Below are positions 1 through 8,140 of a DNA stretch of 20,943 bases, one piece after another. Every line of letters begins with the position of its first letter. Position 1 is the first letter of the stretch. The stretch comes from CAYJPV01 sp964547975 (GTDB taxonomy: Bacteria > Acidobacteriota > Vicinamibacteria > Vicinamibacterales > JAKQTR01). The stretch is taken from contig CAZJRM010000077.1 of the NCBI GenBank assembly GCA_964547975.1, positions 1-20,943 on the forward strand, written 5' to 3'. The notes under the pieces were generated by a model, which made no database searches, had not been told where the DNA came from, and saw nothing but the letters and a program-made list of their open reading frames with translations. A program made the translations under genes and the position numbers.

Positions 1-1889
1 AGCGCCGCAGCCTGGCTGTCGAGCGCGTTGGGATCGCGGCTTCCGGTCGTGTCGACGGCGCGCCGGGCGTACTCCAGCGCCGAGGCCCCGTCTCGCAGGC
101 TGTCGCTCGTGGTCGTCGCGAGGATCCACGACAACAGCGTCAGAGATCGAGCGTGGCCGGGCGCGAGCGTGACGACCTGGCGAAAGGCCGAGACGGCGTC
201 AGTGAGGCGGCCGCGGCTCGCCAGCGCTTCCCCGTAATTGCCCCACGCGTCGACGTAGTCCGGCCGGAGGGCGACCGCCTTCGCGAAGTGGGGAAGCGCC
301 TCCTCGACGCGTCCCTGCATTGCCAGCACGGCGCCCATGGCCGACTGCGCCTCAGGGTAGTCGGCGCGGATCGCCAGCGCGCGGCGCAACAGCGGCTCGG
401 CTTCCGAGGTCCGTCCCTGTCCCAGCAGGATCACCGCGAGGTTGCCCAGCGCCCGCGAGTTCTCCGGCCGCTTCGCGACCGTGTCCGCCCAGATCCCTTC
501 CTCGTCCTGGTACTGCGCGTTGCGCGCCCGCGTCAGGGTCGTCGTGCCGGCGACCGCGAGGGCCGCGACGACCGCGAGCGCCACCATGGCGGGCGTCCGG
601 CGGCCGGTCGTGCCGCCCCATCGTCGCGCCGCCATCCAGCCGCCTGCAGCCATCGCCGCCAGCATCGCCGCGAGCGGCAGGTACATCCGGTGTTCGGCGG
701 CCACCTCGGTCACGATGGGCAGCACGCTGGACGACGGGGCGAGGATCAGGAAGAACCACGCGCCTGTGAAACCGAGCGGATGGCGCCTGGCGACCCCCCA
801 CGCGCTCGCCGCGAACGCCGCGACGAGCGGGATCGCGAACGGCATGGCCTCGGCGAGTCCGTTGACCGGCGGCCACTCGTAGTCGAGGACCAGCGGCCAC
901 GGAACGAAGACGAGGCGCACGTAGTGCACGATGATCTCCGCCTGCGTCAGCAGGTAGAGCCACGGCGTCCAGCCGAGGCCGGTGCCAACCGATGCCGCGT
1001 GCGACGCGCTCATCACGAAGGCCGCCAGCAGGATCCACGTCGCGCCGAGGCCGGCGTAGAGGGGCCATCGGCGGGCCCAGATCGCGGCCAGTGTCGCCGG
1101 CGGGGGATAGAGGAACACGGCGTCGTAGATGAGCACGACGAACGGCAGCGTGACGGTGACTTCTTTCGTGCCCTGGCCGAGCGCGCAGGCGACGATCGAC
1201 GCCGCGACCCAGGACGTCCGCGCGCGCGTGGATCCCGGCCTGCCGTCGGTGAGCGGCGTCAGTTCGCCGGCCCGCACCGCGAAGTAGACCGACGCGAGGT
1301 AGAACATCCCCATCATCGACTCGACGCGTTGCGCCACGTACGTCACGCAGCCCGTGTGGAGCGGGTGCGTCACCCAGATCAGCGCGACCCCGAGCGCGAG
1401 CGGCACCGCCGCCGCGCCCGTGACACCCGCGAGGCGCGGCCCGGCCAACGTGCGTCGCGTGATGCCGAACACGGCGAGCGCGGCCAGCAGGTGAATGCCC
1501 AGGTTCGTCGCGTGGTAACCCCAGAGATTGCGGTAGAGCACATCCCACGCCGCCGGGGGATACCCCGGCGGGGGCGGCGTGAACGCTTCACGCGCGTCTT
1601 CGGGCGCCAGGGCGTAGTTCAGCGCGAACGACAGACTCGAGATCGGGCGACCACCCAGGCCGACTTCGGGCGGAGCCGTGAACGCCGTCCGCAGCGATCG
1701 GATGTTCGGGTTCTTCGCGATGGCGCTGTCTTCGTCGAGGACGAACAGGCCTTTGAAACTCGGCGCGTACGCCCAGCCGCCCACGAGCACGATGAGCGCG
1801 ATGGACAGCGGAACCGCCCATGACCGGCCCGCTTTCGGCGCCGGGCCGACGGAGGGCGCGACCGCCGCGCGGGGTCGTCGTCTGGCCAT
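1..1889 (-). CDS. TMTC-like polytopic membrane glycosyltransferase with C-terminal TPRs (3' end outside window)
   Basis: This frame is open from ATG at 1889 to the window edge (629 codons plus two bases), so the protein is incomplete at its C-terminus. Residues 24-41 form a first membrane helix. A luminal/periplasmic loop with the acidic motif LDEDSA (51-56) follows, then many hydrophobic segments to about residue 450, including THPLHTGCVTYVAQRVES and VTEVAAEHRMYLPLAAM. These motifs are typical of the bacterial relatives of TMTC (DUF1736) proteins, whose animal members are protein O-mannosyltransferases. From about residue 465 the chain becomes soluble TPR repeats (for example LGNLAVILLGQGRTSEAEPL). 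The inferred role is transfer of a lipid-linked sugar across the membrane; the bacterial substrate is unknown. It starts 6 bp after the uridine kinase stop, so the two are probably cotranscribed. The family call is fairly secure, the activity is not. Confidence 0.85.
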   Translation of the reverse strand, partial: MARRRPRAAVAPSVGPAPKAGRSWAVPLSIALIVLVGGWAYAPSFKGLFVLDEDSAIAKNPNIRSLRTAFTAPPEVGLGGRPISSLSFALNYALAPEDAREAFTPPPPGYPPAAWDVLYRNLWGYHATNLGIHLLAALAVFGITRRTLAGPRLAGVTGAAAVPLALGVALIWVTHPLHTGCVTYVAQRVESMMGMFYLASVYFAVRAGELTPLTDGRPGSTRARTSWVAASIVACALGQGTKEVTVTLPFVVLIYDAVFLYPPPATLAAIWARRWPLYAGLGATWILLAAFVMSASHAASVGTGLGWTPWLYLLTQAEIIVHYVRLVFVPWPLVLDYEWPPVNGLAEAMPFAIPLVAAFAASAWGVARRHPLGFTGAWFFLILAPSSSVLPIVTEVAAEHRMYLPLAAMLAAMAAGGWMAARRWGGTTGRRTPAMVALAVVAALAVAGTTTLTRARNAQYQDEEGIWADTVAKRPENSRALGNLAVILLGQGRTSEAEPLLRRALAIRADYPEAQSAMGAVLAMQGRVEEALPHFAKAVALRPDYVDAWGNYGEALASRGRLTDAVSAFRQVVTLAPGHARSLTLLSWILATTTSDSLRDGASALEYARRAVDTTGSRDPNALDSQAAA

Positions 1890-1895
1890 GGCGTG

Positions 1896-2540
1896 TCAGC
1901 GGCCGAGGGCGCTCGCGTCCTGCTGGGTCAGGCTCCGAACGAGCGTCAGCAGCATGCCAATCGCCACCGTGTTGTGGCCGCCCTGGGGAATGATGATGTC
2001 GGCGTACCGCTTCGTCGGCTCGACGAACTCCAGGTGCATCGGCTTGACCGTCGCTTGGTACTGTTCGATGACCGACTCCATGGTCCTCGCGCGTTCCGCC
2101 ACGTCCCGCTTCAACCGCCGGATGAACCGGATGTCATCGTCCGCATCGACGAACACCTTGATGTCGAGCAGGTGGCGCAGCGCCGGATCCGCGTAGATCA
2201 GGATGCCTTCCACGATGATGACCTTCCGCGGGTAGGCGGTTTCGGTGGCTGGCCGGCGAGCGTGGCGCGTGAAGTCGTAGACCGGAGCCTCGACCGGTTG
2301 ACCCGCGCGCAACGTCGTCACGTGCCGGACCATCAAATCGGTTTCGAGCGAGTCCGGATGGTCGTAGTTCAGCGCGGCGCGTTCTTCGAGACGCAGGTCG
2401 TTCCGATCGCGGTAATACCGGTCGTGATCGAGGACGGTGACGGCGTCGTCGCCGAGACTCTCGACGATACGACGCACGACGGTCGTCTTGCCGTATCCCG
2501 AACCGACTGCGACGCCGATGACCACGTGAGTGTGGGACAT
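1896..2540 (-). CDS. udk: Uridine kinase with atypical Walker A motif
   Basis: The 214-residue protein has the usual Udk length and landmarks: DHDRYYRD near residue 38, YDHPDSLE, the substrate-region motif PVYDFTRHARR, VEGILIY, FVDADDDIRFIRRLKRD, and EPTKRYADIIIPQGGHN. Udk phosphorylates uridine and cytidine with ATP or GTP in cytosolic pyrimidine salvage. The P-loop reads GVAVGSGYGKTT at residues 9-20. The first glycine of the GxxxxGK[ST] pattern is Val12, and the residue before the last glycine is Tyr16. The codons GTC and TAC are read directly from the sequence. The catalytic Lys18 and Thr19 are kept. A GAAGG ribosome site lies about 7 nt before the ATG. The gene sits 60 bp after the aminotransferase and just before the TMTC-like gene. 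A related P-loop kinase of the Udk/PRK family with another substrate remains possible. Confidence 0.9.
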   Translation of the reverse strand: MSHTHVVIGVAVGSGYGKTTVVRRIVESLGDDAVTVLDHDRYYRDRNDLRLEERAALNYDHPDSLETDLMVRHVTTLRAGQPVEAPVYDFTRHARRPATETAYPRKVIIVEGILIYADPALRHLLDIKVFVDADDDIRFIRRLKRDVAERARTMESVIEQYQATVKPMHLEFVEPTKRYADIIIPQGGHNTVAIGMLLTLVRSLTQQDASALGR

Positions 2541-2569
2541 GAGTGAACCTTCAGAGGCTGAGGCTAGCG

Positions 2570-2597
2570 GCTGGCCGTGAGCCGTGAGCCGAGAGCC
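2570..2597. repeat. Heptad tandem repeat array A (GTGAGCC family)
   Basis: Units of 7 bp on the plus strand are GCTGGCC, GTGAGCC, GTGAGCC and GAGAGCC, followed by TGT and then the reversed TAG stop of the aminotransferase at 2601. Read in the aminotransferase's direction, the array begins 3 nt after the stop. The same unit and the same junction recur beside the glucuronokinase stop near 16650. Confidence 0.75.
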
Positions 2598-2600
2598 TGT

Positions 2601-3755
2601 CTAGACCCGCTTCAACCGTTCTGCCGCGCGTTCGAGTGTCTCGTCCTTCTTGGCGAAGCAGAACCTCAACACGCGCGGGGCTTCGCTATTGTAGAGGAAG
2701 GCCGAGGTGGGGATCGAGGCCACGCCGTGGTCCCGGAGCAGCGTCATGGCGAAGTCCTGGTCAGGCGCGGTACTGATGGCGGAGTAGTCGAGGATCTGGA
2801 AATAGGTCCCCCGGCACGGTACCGGCACGAAACGGGAGCCCTCGAGCAGGGCGAGGAACCGGTCCCGCTTGTCCTGGTAGAACGCCGCCAGGTCGTCGTA
2901 TCGCTCGCGGCGTTCGGTGAACTCCGCGAACGCCACCTGCGCCGGCGTGTTGGTCGCGAACGTGACGAACTGGTGGATCCGCTGGATCTCGGTCGAGAGC
3001 GGCGCCGGTGCCGTCACGTAGCCCACCTTCCAGCCGGTGGTGTGATACGTCTTTCCGAACGAACTGACGACGCAGCTGCGCTCGCGCAGCCCGGAGTGGC
3101 GCGCCAGGCTCTCGTGGCGGCCGCCGTCGAACACGATGTGTTCGTAGACTTCGTCGGCGAGCACGATGACCCGGCTGCCGTCGAGCAGGTTCGCGAGCGC
3201 ATCGAGATCGCCCGCCGTCAGGATCGCGCCCGTCGGATTGTGCGGCGAGTTCACGATGAGCATCCGCGTGCGCGGAGTGATCGCCGCGCGCACCGCGTCC
3301 CAGTCGATCGCGTAGAACGGAGCGCGGAGGGTGACGAACCGCGGAGTGCCGCCGTTCAGCCTGATGACAGGGACGTACGCGTCGTACGCCGGTTCAAAGA
3401 CGATGACCTCGTCTCCGGGATGGACGAATGCGCTGATGACGTCGAAGAGCGCTTCGGTGGCGCCGGATGTCACGGTGATTTCCGTGGCGGGATCGTAGGC
3501 GGCGCCGTAGAGCCTGGCGATCTTGGCGGCGAGGGCCGACCGCAGCGCGGGAAGCCCCGGCATCGGCGCGTACTGGTTGTGCCCGGCCTGCATGTGGCGG
3601 TGGATGGTGGCCACCAGGTCGGGGTCGCAGTCGAAATCGGGGAATCCCTGTGACAGGTTGATGGCGCCATGTTCGTTGGCCAGCCTGGACATGGTGGCGA
3701 AGATACTCACGCCCACGTCCGGCAGCCTTGACTCCGGGATGACGGCCGACTTCAT
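2601..3755 (-). CDS. ybdL: PLP-dependent aminotransferase, methionine aminotransferase YbdL type
   Basis: The 384-residue fold-type I class I/II aminotransferase is strikingly like E. coli YbdL, which prefers methionine and aromatic amino acids. Shared blocks are INLSQGFPDFD (32-42), NQYAPMPGLPALR (60-72), TVTSGATEALF (94-104), NSPHNPTGAIL (169-179), ADEVYEHIVF (200-209), the PLP-lysine motif SSFGKTYHTTGWKVGY with Lys235, and the C-terminal RFCFAKKDETLERAAERL. Asp201 should bind the pyridine nitrogen and Asn173 the cofactor hydroxyl. The enzyme is cytosolic, with no signal peptide. The start at 3755 fits the family N-terminus, with GGAGGCGAG just upstream. It reads away from the membrane-protein gene at 3919 and probably leads a transcript that includes udk. 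Kynurenine or glutamine transaminase activity is the main alternative within the family. Confidence 0.92.
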   Translation of the reverse strand: MKSAVIPESRLPDVGVSIFATMSRLANEHGAINLSQGFPDFDCDPDLVATIHRHMQAGHNQYAPMPGLPALRSALAAKIARLYGAAYDPATEITVTSGATEALFDVISAFVHPGDEVIVFEPAYDAYVPVIRLNGGTPRFVTLRAPFYAIDWDAVRAAITPRTRMLIVNSPHNPTGAILTAGDLDALANLLDGSRVIVLADEVYEHIVFDGGRHESLARHSGLRERSCVVSSFGKTYHTTGWKVGYVTAPAPLSTEIQRIHQFVTFATNTPAQVAFAEFTERRERYDDLAAFYQDKRDRFLALLEGSRFVPVPCRGTYFQILDYSAISTAPDQDFAMTLLRDHGVASIPTSAFLYNSEAPRVLRFCFAKKDETLERAAERLKRV

Positions 3756-3918
3756 TCTCGCCTCCGCTGAAACCGCTCAAGTCCATGATAGACCGGGACT
3801 TGCCGGAATCAGAAGCGGGCCCGGACAGGCGGGGGTTGCCAATCGGGCACGGATCATGCTCAGATTCTGAACGAGTCCGACAAATCGCCGGGAACCCGGC
3901 GACCTGACCTCGAACCCA
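3756..3918. promoter_or_regulatory. Divergent intergenic region between ybdL-like gene and membrane-protein gene
   Basis: The two flanking genes start in opposite directions, so at least one promoter must lie here. On the minus strand, TATCAT (plus coordinates 3785-3790) is a plausible -10 for the aminotransferase, about 30 nt before its start codon. I see no convincing -35 for it, nor a clear plus-strand promoter. Confidence 0.35.
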
Positions 3919-4458
3919 ATGGCTGCTGTCACGCGATTCCGTCACCAGGCCCGTCGCACGACCACCGTGCGCGACCGTGTGCTGTACGCGGCCAGCCGCC
4001 TTCCCCTGATCCTCCTGGCCGCGTTCCACGCCTGGTTGCTCTGGACCCACGCTTCCTCCGGGAAGCTCCTCGAGGCGGATGTCGCGGGACGCTGGGGTGC
4101 TGCCCTCCTGGTGGCCGCCTCGTTCTGGTGGCTGGCTCGTCTCGGCGTGCCGCTGGTGCGGGGACGCCGCGCCCTCGTGCTGTGGCTGCTGGTCCTCCTG
4201 ATCCACGGCCATGCCGCCTGGACCGGCGACGCCTGGCGCGATCCCCTCCCGGTGCCGGTCGGCATCGTCGACCTCGTCCCGGCTGGCGTGTCGCTGGCGA
4301 CGACGATCGCCTCGGCCTTGTTCCTGGTGGCGATCGTGCTGCGGCGAGCTGCGGTGCCGTCGCTGTCCGGATACGTCGATTGGCCCGTCCGCCTCGCCGG
4401 CGTTCCTGCGCCGGTGTCCGCATTCCGCTTCTCTCCCCGCCCGCCACCTTCTCGTTAG
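3919..4458 (+). CDS. Four-helix integral membrane protein, function unknown
   Basis: I do not recognise this 179-residue protein. A basic N-terminus (Arg-rich, residues 6-22) precedes four hydrophobic stretches at roughly 23-43, 60-80, 84-101 and 117-141, so it is probably an inner-membrane protein with both ends in the cytoplasm. Helix 3 ends in the motif HGHAAW, whose two His might bind metal or haem, but this is only a guess. The C-terminus is Pro/Arg-rich. No good Shine-Dalgarno precedes the ATG; an internal GTG about 20 codons in is a possible alternative start. Its stop lies 129 bp before the TonB-dependent receptor on the same strand, so the two may be cotranscribed and functionally linked. 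Codon composition resembles that of the neighbouring genes. Confidence 0.65.
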   Translation: MAAVTRFRHQARRTTTVRDRVLYAASRLPLILLAAFHAWLLWTHASSGKLLEADVAGRWGAALLVAASFWWLARLGVPLVRGRRALVLWLLVLLIHGHAAWTGDAWRDPLPVPVGIVDLVPAGVSLATTIASALFLVAIVLRRAAVPSLSGYVDWPVRLAGVPAPVSAFRFSPRPPPSR

Positions 4459-4462
4459 CCGC

Positions 4463-4497
4463 CCGGCGCCCGGGGCCTTGGCCCTGGGGCCTGGTCT
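4463..4497. repeat. Degenerate heptad array B (CCTGGGG-like)
   Basis: Directly after the TAG stop at 4456-4458 the sequence runs in imperfect 7-bp steps: CCCGGCG, CCCGGGG, CCTTGGC, CCTGGGG, CCTGGTC. Similar GCCTGGG-type units close the array after 20816. The periodicity is weaker than in the other arrays. Confidence 0.45.
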
Positions 4498-4574
4498 CAG
4501 CCCAACTGCTGGTGTGTCCGGATTCCCCGCCTCGATCGGCGTCGAAGGGAGTCCGGCTGGCTGCCCTCATTCCG

Positions 4575-4580
4575 AGAAGG
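4575..4580 (+). promoter_or_regulatory. Ribosome binding site of the TonB-dependent receptor
   Basis: AGAAGG lies 7 nt before ATG 4588. A GTG at 4582 in the same frame would sit only 1 nt from it, so ATG 4588 is the better start. Confidence 0.7.
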
Positions 4581-4587
4581 TGTGTGT

Positions 4588-7500
4588 ATGCGTGCCCTGC
4601 TGCGTGTCGTGTCGTTGTTCGTCCTCATGCTCCTGCTGTCGTCACCCGCGTTGGCGGGCGGCATTACCGGAACCGCCGCCGACGTGAGCGGCGGGGTGCT
4701 CGTGTCGGCCCGCATCACGTTGCGGAATCTCGCCAGCGGCGCCGAGACGTCGGTCCGATCCGGGGCCGACGGCCGCTTCGCGTTTCCTGACGTCGCGGAC
4801 GGATCGTATCTCGTGCTGATCGAAGCCGACGGGTTCGCCGTCGACACCCGGACGGTGACCGTGTCGCGCGACGCGTCCAGCCATGACCTGCGATTCGCGC
4901 TGACGCCCGGGGCGATCGACGTGGGCGTGACGGTGACGGCGACGCGGAGCGAGCGGGAAGCGGGTGACGTGCCGATTCGTACCGACACGTTGAGCCGCGA
5001 GGCGCTGCAGGGCCGCACGCCGCTGTCGACGGGAGACGCGCTCCTGCAGGCGCCGGGCGTGACCGCCGTCGGCAACGGGCCGATGCAGGTGCGGCCGCGC
5101 CTGCGCGGACTCGACTCGACGCGCCTGCTCGTGCTCGTCGACGGCGAGCGGCTGAACAACGCGCGCACGGCCACCGACCGGTCCGGCACGGAAGTCGGTC
5201 TGATCGATCTCGCGAGCGTCGAGAGCCTGGAAGTCGTGAGCGGATCGGGGTCGGTCCTGTACGGCACCGACGCGCTGGCCGGCACGATCAACATCATCAC
5301 GAACCAGCCACGGTTCAGTGACACGTTCAAGGTGCAGTACGGGTTCGACGGCTACTCCAGCTCCAACGAGCGCGGGCAGCGGGGCACGGTGACGCTCGGC
5401 GCCAGCAACCGGCGGTTTGCGTTCCAGTTCGCGGGGACGCTCGAAGACTTCGGCGACTACCGCGCCGGCAAGGCTGGCGCCCGCGAGGACACGCGCCACT
5501 ACTACGCGGACGGCACGCTGAAGAATGACGACACGATCGACGGTGCGTTCGGGTTCTCGTTCGGCGCGTTCCCCGATCCGTTCAACGCGCCGTATACGCG
5601 GTCGTCCGCCGTGATCCCGACGTCGAGCGCCCGCGGCAGCAACATCAACACCTCGGCCCTTGTCGCGCTCACGCCGTCGCAGACGCTGCAGGTGAAGTAC
5701 GTGCAGCGCCGGATGAAGGACGTCGGATTCCCGGACTTCGAGGCCCCGGTGTTCTTCTCGCGCATGACGCTGCCGTTCAACGACTTCGACCGGTTCTCCG
5801 CCCGCTACGAGGCCCGCAACCTGGCGCCGTGGTTCACGAACCTGCGCGCGTCGGCCTACGTGCAGGAGTCGCGCCGGCTGCTGCGCAACGAGTTCCCGGT
5901 GCAGTTCCCGGTGCCGTCGCCGCGGTTCTTCCCGATCAGCGTCTACCGGATGAATCTCACCACGGATACGGAGCAATTCGTCAGGACACCGGGGCTCGAC
6001 GTGCAGGCCACGTTCGTCCCCGCGCGGGGGCACGTGGTGACGGCCGGCGCGATGGCCTACGACGACCGCAGCCGCGATTCGCGCACCAACACGACCGGGA
6101 TGACGGTCATCGGTGAGGTCGGGATGGGCGCCCGCGGGCCGGCGGCCACGGTGTATCCGACGCCCGTGAGACTCGGCGCGCCGGAGGTCTCGCACCCCGC
6201 GCGGGTGCCGGACGCCTCGTTCCGCAACATCGGCGTGTTCGTGCAGGATGAGTGGGATCTGGCGCGGCGGCTGCGTCTCGTGGCGGGCCTGCGCGCCGAC
6301 CACTACCGCGTGACGACGGACCCGACGTCGGGATACGACGTGGCGTCGCTCGTCGAGGGCGCGGTGCCGGCGATCGACGCGTCGACGCTGCCCAACGTCG
6401 AAGGTGACCGCCTGTCGCGCCGCGCGCTGACCGGCGATGTGGGCGTCGTGTTCCGCCCGGTGGACGGCCTCAGCCTGACCGCCCGGTACGGCCGCAGCTA
6501 TCGTCACGCCAATCTCGAGGAACTCCTGTTCTCGGGACCGGCGACGGTGGGGGCCATCGCCCCGAACATGTCGGTGACACCGGAGACCGGGAACAACGTC
6601 GACGTCGGCCTGAAGCTGCGTTCCGGCCGGTACAGCGGGTCGCTGTCGTACTTCGTCAACACGTACAACGGGTTCATCTCCACGGAGATCGTGGCGGAGA
6701 ACGCCGAAGGGCCGCTGTCGCAGGCCATCAACTTCACCGATGTCCGCATCCAGGGTGTGGAAGCGAGTGCCGACGCCCCGTTCGTCCTGCGTCCCGGCGT
6801 GCTGACCTTCTTCGGCAACGCCGCCTATACCCGCGGGACGGTGCTCGCGGGCACGAACCGGCTGACGGGCGCGTCCCTCGCGGGCACGCCGCAGGACAAC
6901 ATCACCCCGTTCAAGGCCATCGCCGGCGTCCGCTTCACGGAATCGCGCGACCGCTGGTGGGTCGAATACGGCGCGCGCGTGCAGTCGGACGTGACGCGCG
7001 TCGCGCCGACGCTCATCGACTCGCCGTACCTGATTGCCCAGGACCTGCTGTCGCTCCAGGGCTTCGTGGTCCAGCGCGTGGCCGTCGGCGTGAATGTGCG
7101 CGCCTCGAGCGGCCGCCTCGGCCTCGTCTGCGCGATCGAGAACCTCGCGGACCGGTTCTACCGCGAACAGTTCCAGTTCGCCCCCGCGCGGGGCCGCAGC
7201 GTCACCATCGGGCTGACCGTGCGCGGCAGGTACTCGCCCTCTCTCACCAGCGGTCCTCGAGGGCCGGTCGGGGGTGGCGTCGCAGGCGTGCGCGCGCCAC
7301 CCCCGTTTTTTCGTGGTAGTCTCGGGACGAGGGGGGAGACATGGCCGGCACCAACCACTATTCGACGATCGACTACCGCAAGCTCATCGCCTGGGACAAG
7401 CGCCTCGCCCGCGAGTGGGTGTTCCTCGAACCGGCGTTCGCGTCGGCCCCGGCGCGCCGGATTCTCGACCTGGGATCGGGCACGGGCGAGCACGCGAGGT

Positions 7501-7686
7501 GCTTCGCCGAGAAGGGCTACGAGGTCGTGGGCGTGGATGTGTCGGACGCGATGCTGCAGCGGGCCATCGAGGGCGGCGCGCCTCGGGGCGTGCAGTTCTT
7601 CAAGGGCGACCTGGTGCACGTGGATACGGTCGTCGAAGGGCGTTTCGGTGCGGCGGTCTGCCTCGGCAACACGCTCGCGCACCTGA
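4588..7686 (+). CDS. TonB-dependent outer-membrane receptor with carboxypeptidase-regulatory domain; abnormal readthrough C-terminus
   Basis: A signal peptide (residues 1-24, ending SSPALAGG) is followed by a carboxypeptidase-regulatory/CnaB-like domain (about 26-105), then a TonB-box-like VTVTATRSE and a plug domain (to about 230, with RPRLRGLDSTRLLVLVDGER and GSVLYGTDALAGTINIIT). A 22-strand barrel follows. The barrel segment around YRHANLEELLF and VTPETGNNVDVGLK resembles the FRAP/NPNL region of haem receptors, so haem or siderophore uptake is one possibility. The barrel ends properly at SVTIGLTVRGRY (residue 882, position 7233), but no stop codon follows. The frame continues 151 codons through an intrinsic terminator and overlaps the methyltransferase by 346 bp. 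That tail is low-complexity and lacks family resemblance, so I think the natural end is near 7233. Start chosen by the ribosome site at 4575. Confidence 0.85.
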   Translation: MRALLRVVSLFVLMLLLSSPALAGGITGTAADVSGGVLVSARITLRNLASGAETSVRSGADGRFAFPDVADGSYLVLIEADGFAVDTRTVTVSRDASSHDLRFALTPGAIDVGVTVTATRSEREAGDVPIRTDTLSREALQGRTPLSTGDALLQAPGVTAVGNGPMQVRPRLRGLDSTRLLVLVDGERLNNARTATDRSGTEVGLIDLASVESLEVVSGSGSVLYGTDALAGTINIITNQPRFSDTFKVQYGFDGYSSSNERGQRGTVTLGASNRRFAFQFAGTLEDFGDYRAGKAGAREDTRHYYADGTLKNDDTIDGAFGFSFGAFPDPFNAPYTRSSAVIPTSSARGSNINTSALVALTPSQTLQVKYVQRRMKDVGFPDFEAPVFFSRMTLPFNDFDRFSARYEARNLAPWFTNLRASAYVQESRRLLRNEFPVQFPVPSPRFFPISVYRMNLTTDTEQFVRTPGLDVQATFVPARGHVVTAGAMAYDDRSRDSRTNTTGMTVIGEVGMGARGPAATVYPTPVRLGAPEVSHPARVPDASFRNIGVFVQDEWDLARRLRLVAGLRADHYRVTTDPTSGYDVASLVEGAVPAIDASTLPNVEGDRLSRRALTGDVGVVFRPVDGLSLTARYGRSYRHANLEELLFSGPATVGAIAPNMSVTPETGNNVDVGLKLRSGRYSGSLSYFVNTYNGFISTEIVAENAEGPLSQAINFTDVRIQGVEASADAPFVLRPGVLTFFGNAAYTRGTVLAGTNRLTGASLAGTPQDNITPFKAIAGVRFTESRDRWWVEYGARVQSDVTRVAPTLIDSPYLIAQDLLSLQGFVVQRVAVGVNVRASSGRLGLVCAIENLADRFYREQFQFAPARGRSVTIGLTVRGRYSPSLTSGPRGPVGGGVAGVRAPPPFFRGSLGTRGETWPAPTTIRRSTTASSSPGTSASPASGCSSNRRSRRPRRAGFSTWDRARASTRGASPRRATRSWAWMCRTRCCSGPSRAARLGACSSSRATWCTWIRSSKGVSVRRSASATRSRT
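7270..7311 (+). terminator. Intrinsic terminator after TonB-dependent receptor
   Basis: A perfect 10-bp stem, GGGGGTGGCG (7270-7279) with CGCCACCCCC (7295-7304), carries an inner CGCA/TGCG stem and is followed by G and six T (7306-7311). It is a textbook rho-independent terminator, yet it lies inside the formal reading frame of the receptor. Confidence 0.85.
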
Positions 7687-8102
7687 CTGAACGCGAACAG
7701 ATGGTCCAGATGTTCGCGGCCGTCAGGACGGTCCTCCTGCCCGGCGGTCCGTTCGTCCTCCAGGTGCTCAACTACGAACACCTGATGCACACCGGCCAGC
7801 GGTCGCTTCCGCTCACTTTCATCCAGGACGACGAGGGCGAGGAGATCTTCCTGCGGGTGATGACCTACAAGGAGGGCGGGCGCGTGGTGTTCACGCCCAC
7901 GGTGCTGCGGTACCGCCCGGACGAAGAGCCGCCCGTCACCGTCGAGTCGAGCCACAACGTCGAGCTGAAGGGATGGACGCACGCGGAGGTGGAATCGGCG
8001 CTGACCGAGGCCGGCTTCGCCAGCCACGAACTGCACGGCACCATGGGGTCGGCGCCGTTCGTCGCGGCCGACTCGCACGACCTCGTCGTGATCGCGCGCT
8101 GA
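7341..8102 (+). CDS. Class I SAM-dependent methyltransferase
   Basis: The 253-residue protein has a Rossmann-type methyltransferase core. Motif I is ILDLGSGTGEHA (41-52), the acidic residue after strand 2 is in VVGVDVSDAML (Asp66), and CLGNTLAHL and LLPGGPFVLQVLNYE match motifs IV and V of the Methyltransf_25/11 type. The C-terminal half (VESSHNVELKGWTHAEVESALTEAGF) is the usual substrate-side lid; I cannot tell the substrate. No signal peptide is seen, so it is cytosolic. A GGGGGGAG ribosome site at 7331 precedes the ATG by about 3 nt. It lies 30 nt after the receptor terminator and GGTAGTCT at 7314-7321 may be its own -10, so it is probably transcribed separately. The gene ends at a palindrome-rich junction facing the minus-strand small protein. 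Confidence 0.88.
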   Translation: MAGTNHYSTIDYRKLIAWDKRLAREWVFLEPAFASAPARRILDLGSGTGEHARCFAEKGYEVVGVDVSDAMLQRAIEGGAPRGVQFFKGDLVHVDTVVEGRFGAAVCLGNTLAHLTEREQMVQMFAAVRTVLLPGGPFVLQVLNYEHLMHTGQRSLPLTFIQDDEGEEIFLRVMTYKEGGRVVFTPTVLRYRPDEEPPVTVESSHNVELKGWTHAEVESALTEAGFASHELHGTMGSAPFVAADSHDLVVIAR

Positions 8103-8140
8103 TGTGGGGGGTGAGCCGGGCGTGACCAGAACGCTGGCTT

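Noticed and set aside
153..1823. A 556-codon plus-strand open frame at the left end
   Set aside because: The opposite strand encodes the TMTC-like protein with clear helices and TPRs. This frame is Arg/Glu/Gly-rich with no fold features.
4642..6507. A 621-codon minus-strand open frame opposite the TonB-dependent receptor
   Set aside because: It is an Arg/His-rich antisense shadow. The plus strand shows signal peptide, plug and barrel.
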